From the NCBI GenBank assembly GCA_947630725.1, contig CANRIS010000009.1:23519-87518 (forward strand): a stretch of 64,000 bases of DNA, written 5' to 3'. Under the pieces are notes generated by a model. It was given only the letters and a program-made list of their open reading frames with translations. It searched no databases and had not been told where the DNA came from. A program made the position numbers and the translations under genes. Within the stretch, counting starts at the first letter, position 1; each line of letters starts with the position of its first letter. This document shows positions 60,646-64,000 of this stretch, piece after piece. Source of the stretch: an uncultured Clostridia bacterium. Lineage in GTDB: Bacteria; Bacillota; Clostridia; Lachnospirales; CAG-274.

Positions 60646-62637
60646 TTATTTTTCAAGAACCTTAATGGCTGTTTCTGCCACGTTTTCGGCTGTAAATCCA
60701 TACTTCTTGAAAAGCTGCGGGAACTGTCCCGAAACGCCGTATTTCTCTATTGAAATGACCTCTCCCTCAAAGCCCGTATATTTGTGCCAGCCAAAGCTTA
60801 CTGCGGCTTCTACTGCGACTCTCTTTTTGCAGTCTGCGGGAAGAACAGCCTCTTTATATTCATCGGTCTGCATTTCAAAAACGTCCATACTCGGCATACT
60901 TACGCAGCGAGCCGAATAGCCATGTTCTTTCAGAATGTCCGCCGCCACGTCTATAAGCGGAACCTCCGAACCGCTGGCAATAAGGATTATATCGGGAACG
61001 TCCTTATATCCCTCTTTTATAACATATCCGCCCTTAAGAGCGCCCTTGCCCGTGCCCTCCACATCGGCGATAGTCTGACGTGAGGTAACAACACAGGTAG
61101 GTCTTGTCTTGGATCTCAGGGCATAGCAGTATGCCGCAGCCGTCTCCTTGAGATCGCAGGGACGATATACAGTATAGTTAGGCAGACTTCTCAGCGAAGC
61201 GAGCTGCTCAACGGGCTGATGTGTGGGGCCGTCCTCTCCTACGCCTATAGAATCGTGGGAGAATATTCCCAAAAGAGGAAGTCCCATTATGCCCTGCATT
61301 CTCAAAGCGGGGCGCAGATAGTCGCAGAATACAAAGAACGTTGCGAAATAGGGCTTAAAACCGCCATGTACATACATACCGTTTGCAATAGCCGCCATAG
61401 CGTGTTCTCTTATGCCGAAATGTATATTTGTGCCCGTCAGACATTCGTTTGAAAGATATTCCCTTTCTTTCATAACCGTAAGATTTGACGGAGAAAGATC
61501 GGCTGAACCGCCTATAAGGTTGGGAACATATTTTGCCGCTCTGTTGAGAATGACCTCCGAACACTGTCTTGTCGATCTTGCAACGCCGTCCACAGCCCAG
61601 AAGTCGTCGCAGTCCTCAAGGTCGCTGCCGTAGCTGCCGTCAAGCCATTTTTCAAGCTCCTCATATTCTTCGGGATATTTTGCCTTGTATGCGCTGCATT
61701 TTTCGTTCCATTCTTCTTCGCCCTTTCCGAGCTTTTTGCACACCTCCGACATATGAGACTTTACATCATCGTCAATGAAAAAGCTCTTGTCGGGGTCAAG
61801 ACCCAGATTTATTTTTGTGAGCCTCATTTCTTCTGCTCCGAGAGGCGCTCCGTGTATAGACGATGTGCCGCTCTTGTTGGGCGAGCCATATCCTATTATG
61901 GTCTTTATTTCAATTATAGTGGGCTTGTCCTTTTCGGCTTTTCCTGCTTCGATGGCTTTTCCCACGGCGTCAAGGTCGTTTCCGTCCTCCACTCTCAGAT
62001 ACTGCCAGTTTACTGCCTCGAAACGCTTCTTTATATCGTCTCTGAAGGTTATGTCGGTGCTTCCCTCAATGGTTATGTTGTTTGAGTCATAGAGAAGTAT
62101 GAGCTTTCCCAGTTTGTTTGCGCCTGCAAAGGACGCAGCCTCGTGGGATATGCCCTCCATAAGACAGCCATCGCCGCAGAGACAGAATGTATAGTGGTCG
62201 ATAAGCTTGTTGTCATCCTTGTTGAATCTTGCCGCAAGGCTTCTTTCAGCCAGAGCCATACCGACTGCATTGGCTACACCCTGACCGAGAGGGCCTGTCG
62301 AGATCTCAACACCCTTTGTGTGTCCGTATTCGGGATGACCCGGAGTAAGGGAGCCAAGCTGTCTGAACTGCTTCATATCCTCAACCGTAAGTCCATAATT
62401 GAACAGACAAAGCATCGAATACAGCAAGGCGGAGCCGTGACCCGATGATATAATGAATCTGTCTCTGTTTATAAAGTCGGGGTCTGAAGGGTTGTGGTTC
62501 ATATGATTCTTCCACAGCTCATAAAGTATGGGAGCCGATCCGAGAATTATGCCCGGATGACCCGACTTTGCCTTTTCCACAGCCTCCGCTCCGAGGATCC
62601 TTATGGTGTTTATCGTTTTGTTATCTATTGAAAGCAT
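60646..62637 (-). CDS. tkt: Transketolase
   Basis: 'KSGHPGIILGSAPILYELWKNHMNHNPSDPDFINRDRFIISSGHGSALLYSML', 'GDGCLMEGISHEAASFAG', 'DSIGVGEDGPTHQPVEQLASLRS'. Confidence 0.98.
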   Translation of the reverse strand: MLSIDNKTINTIRILGAEAVEKAKSGHPGIILGSAPILYELWKNHMNHNPSDPDFINRDRFIISSGHGSALLYSMLCLFNYGLTVEDMKQFRQLGSLTPGHPEYGHTKGVEISTGPLGQGVANAVGMALAERSLAARFNKDDNKLIDHYTFCLCGDGCLMEGISHEAASFAGANKLGKLILLYDSNNITIEGSTDITFRDDIKKRFEAVNWQYLRVEDGNDLDAVGKAIEAGKAEKDKPTIIEIKTIIGYGSPNKSGTSSIHGAPLGAEEMRLTKINLGLDPDKSFFIDDDVKSHMSEVCKKLGKGEEEWNEKCSAYKAKYPEEYEELEKWLDGSYGSDLEDCDDFWAVDGVARSTRQCSEVILNRAAKYVPNLIGGSADLSPSNLTVMKEREYLSNECLTGTNIHFGIREHAMAAIANGMYVHGGFKPYFATFFVFCDYLRPALRMQGIMGLPLLGIFSHDSIGVGEDGPTHQPVEQLASLRSLPNYTVYRPCDLKETAAAYCYALRSKTRPTCVVTSRQTIADVEGTGKGALKGGYVIKEGYKDVPDIILIASGSEVPLIDVAADILKEHGYSARCVSMPSMDVFEMQTDEYKEAVLPADCKKRVAVEAAVSFGWHKYTGFEGEVISIEKYGVSGQFPQLFKKYGFTAENVAETAIKVLEK

Positions 62638-62865
62638 ATTATCCCTCCTGCTTTTTTATTTTTGCACCGCAAATTACTCTTAAATCTATATTACAATATT
62701 ATTCCTTTAAAATCAAGATATTTGTTTTCTTTTTATTACCTTGATCGGCTTTCCCTATTTTAATACTTTCTCCAATACTTTCTCCGAGGGAATGCCGAAT
62801 ATTTTTTAAGCAGCTTTTCCATACAAGAACACAGACGTGCCGGGCGGCATAATCTGGCTTAAGAG

Positions 62866-63744
62866 GTGATGAATATGCAGATATATACCGTAAAAAAAGG
62901 CGATACGCTTACAAGCATCGCCAACAGGACAGGAACGTCCGTCTACAGTCTTGCTCTTTACAACCAAATATCCGATCCCGATGAACTCCCTGTGGGAAGA
63001 AAGCTTCTCATACTCCGTCCCACGGCTTATTATTATGTTATGCCGGGAGATACTCTCGAAAGCATAGCGGAAAAGAACGGCATATCCCTTTGGAAGCTGA
63101 TACAGAACAATCCTCAGATAGAAAATACCGAGCTTATATATCCGGGTCAGAGGCTCGTGCTTTCCTTTGAGGATGTTCCCACTATGCCTATGTCGATAAA
63201 CGGCTATACCTATCCCAACATTGATATGGATCTGCTGAGGGAGGCTCTGCCCTATCTGACATACCTTACGGTTTTTTCCTATGGATTCCGTCCCGATGGA
63301 GAGCTTTTAAGCCCCGATGACGAAAGGCTCATACGGGAGGCAAAGGCTTTCGGCGCAGGGCCTATAATGCTTGTTTCGGCTCTTACCGAAAACGGCTCCT
63401 TCAGCAACGAGCTTGCCTCTCAGCTCATCAACGATCCTGCCCTGCAGGAAACATTCACCGACAACGTGATACGCAATATGAAAAAAAAGGGATATATAGG
63501 TCTTGATATGGATTTTGAATTTATATACCCCGATGATGCCGAAAACTATTCGGCTTTCATATCCTACCTGAAGGATCGTCTCAACGCCGAGGGCTTCTTC
63601 CTCTTTGTCGCCCTCGCTCCCAAAACCTCACGTAATCAACAGGGTCTCCTCTACGAAGGCCACAGCTATCCCGCCCTCGGAGCCTCCTCAAACGTAGAGC
63701 TGATAATGACCTACGAATGGGGATATACATATAACCATATATGA
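62866..63744 (+). CDS. LysM-LysM-GH18 (SleL/YaaH-like) cortex-lysin-type protein, C-terminally truncated
   Basis: Two LysM motifs ('YTVKKGDTLTSIANRTG', 'YYVMPGDTLESIAEKNG'), 'GYIGLDMDFEFIYPDDAENY' GH18 active-site segment; ends abruptly after 'VELIMTYEWGYTYNHI*'. Confidence 0.85.
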   Translation: MMNMQIYTVKKGDTLTSIANRTGTSVYSLALYNQISDPDELPVGRKLLILRPTAYYYVMPGDTLESIAEKNGISLWKLIQNNPQIENTELIYPGQRLVLSFEDVPTMPMSINGYTYPNIDMDLLREALPYLTYLTVFSYGFRPDGELLSPDDERLIREAKAFGAGPIMLVSALTENGSFSNELASQLINDPALQETFTDNVIRNMKKKGYIGLDMDFEFIYPDDAENYSAFISYLKDRLNAEGFFLFVALAPKTSRNQQGLLYEGHSYPALGASSNVELIMTYEWGYTYNHI

Positions 63745-63805
63745 TATTAGTAATATTTTAACCTCTTTCGGCAAGAAGACCCCTTTTCTAAAGAGAGGAA
63801 GAATG

Positions 63806-64000
63806 TCACTTCAATTTTGTAATAACAGGCTTTTCCTTATAGTCTATTGCAAGGCCGCCGAGCCTGTCTATTATGTCTCTCATCGCCACAAGATTTGTGC
63901 CGTTTACGTTTATTCCCCTTACCGAGGTTTCTTTGCCGTCTATCAGAACGGCTATATCCTTTATGTCAACATCGAGGGAGGGCGTTTTTGTGTTTGCGTC
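63806..64000 (-). CDS. C-terminus of a stalk-domain (copper-amine-oxidase-N-like) protein, 5' end outside window
   Basis: Minus-strand frame from 64000 to TGA at 63806: DANTKTPSLDVDIKDIAVLIDGKETSVRGINVNGTNLVAMRDIIDRLGGLAIDYKEKPVITKLK*. Confidence 0.7.
   Translation of the reverse strand, partial: DANTKTPSLDVDIKDIAVLIDGKETSVRGINVNGTNLVAMRDIIDRLGGLAIDYKEKPVITKLK

Overview
The window reads as chromosomal DNA from an anaerobic, probably spore-forming member of the Clostridia. Spore-related calls are sigH, a gerS-alr pair, a BofC-like protein and a SleL-like lysin. Most of it is dense housekeeping sequence, largely on the minus strand. From left to right: a polysaccharide O-acylation cluster (LRR / DUF4358 / MBOAT / DHHW / SGNH); a ROK kinase; sigH-yacP-rlmB-mrnC-cysS-ispF; the str operon (rpsL-rpsG-fusA-tuf); glmU-prs; gerS-alr-mazF; purC-purF-purB-purA; ldh; a large dockerin-bearing pectate-lyase-like protein; citrate synthase; cinA; eno-gpmI-tpiA-pgk; a Na/Pi cotransporter; thrS behind a T-box leader; smpB; an rodA/ftsW-like plus PBP pair; a U32 peptidase and zapA; transketolase; and a C-terminally truncated LysM/GH18 protein. 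I see no rRNA, tRNA, CRISPR array or intact transposase. The most unusual content is intergenic: (1) a 108-nt, fully paired four-way-junction cloverleaf with three C(GAA)G-capped arms and a GTAG at its 5' foot (11517-11628); (2) two ~155-bp, ~94% identical structured elements that resemble IS200/IS605 right ends or omega-RNAs, one of them inside the antiterminator loop of the thrS T-box; (3) two copies of a mosaic hairpin-array repeat, one bracketed by 23-bp direct repeats; (4) a 17-bp perfect inverted repeat that sequesters the start codon of the bofC-like gene. All function calls come from reading protein motifs by eye; no searches were run.
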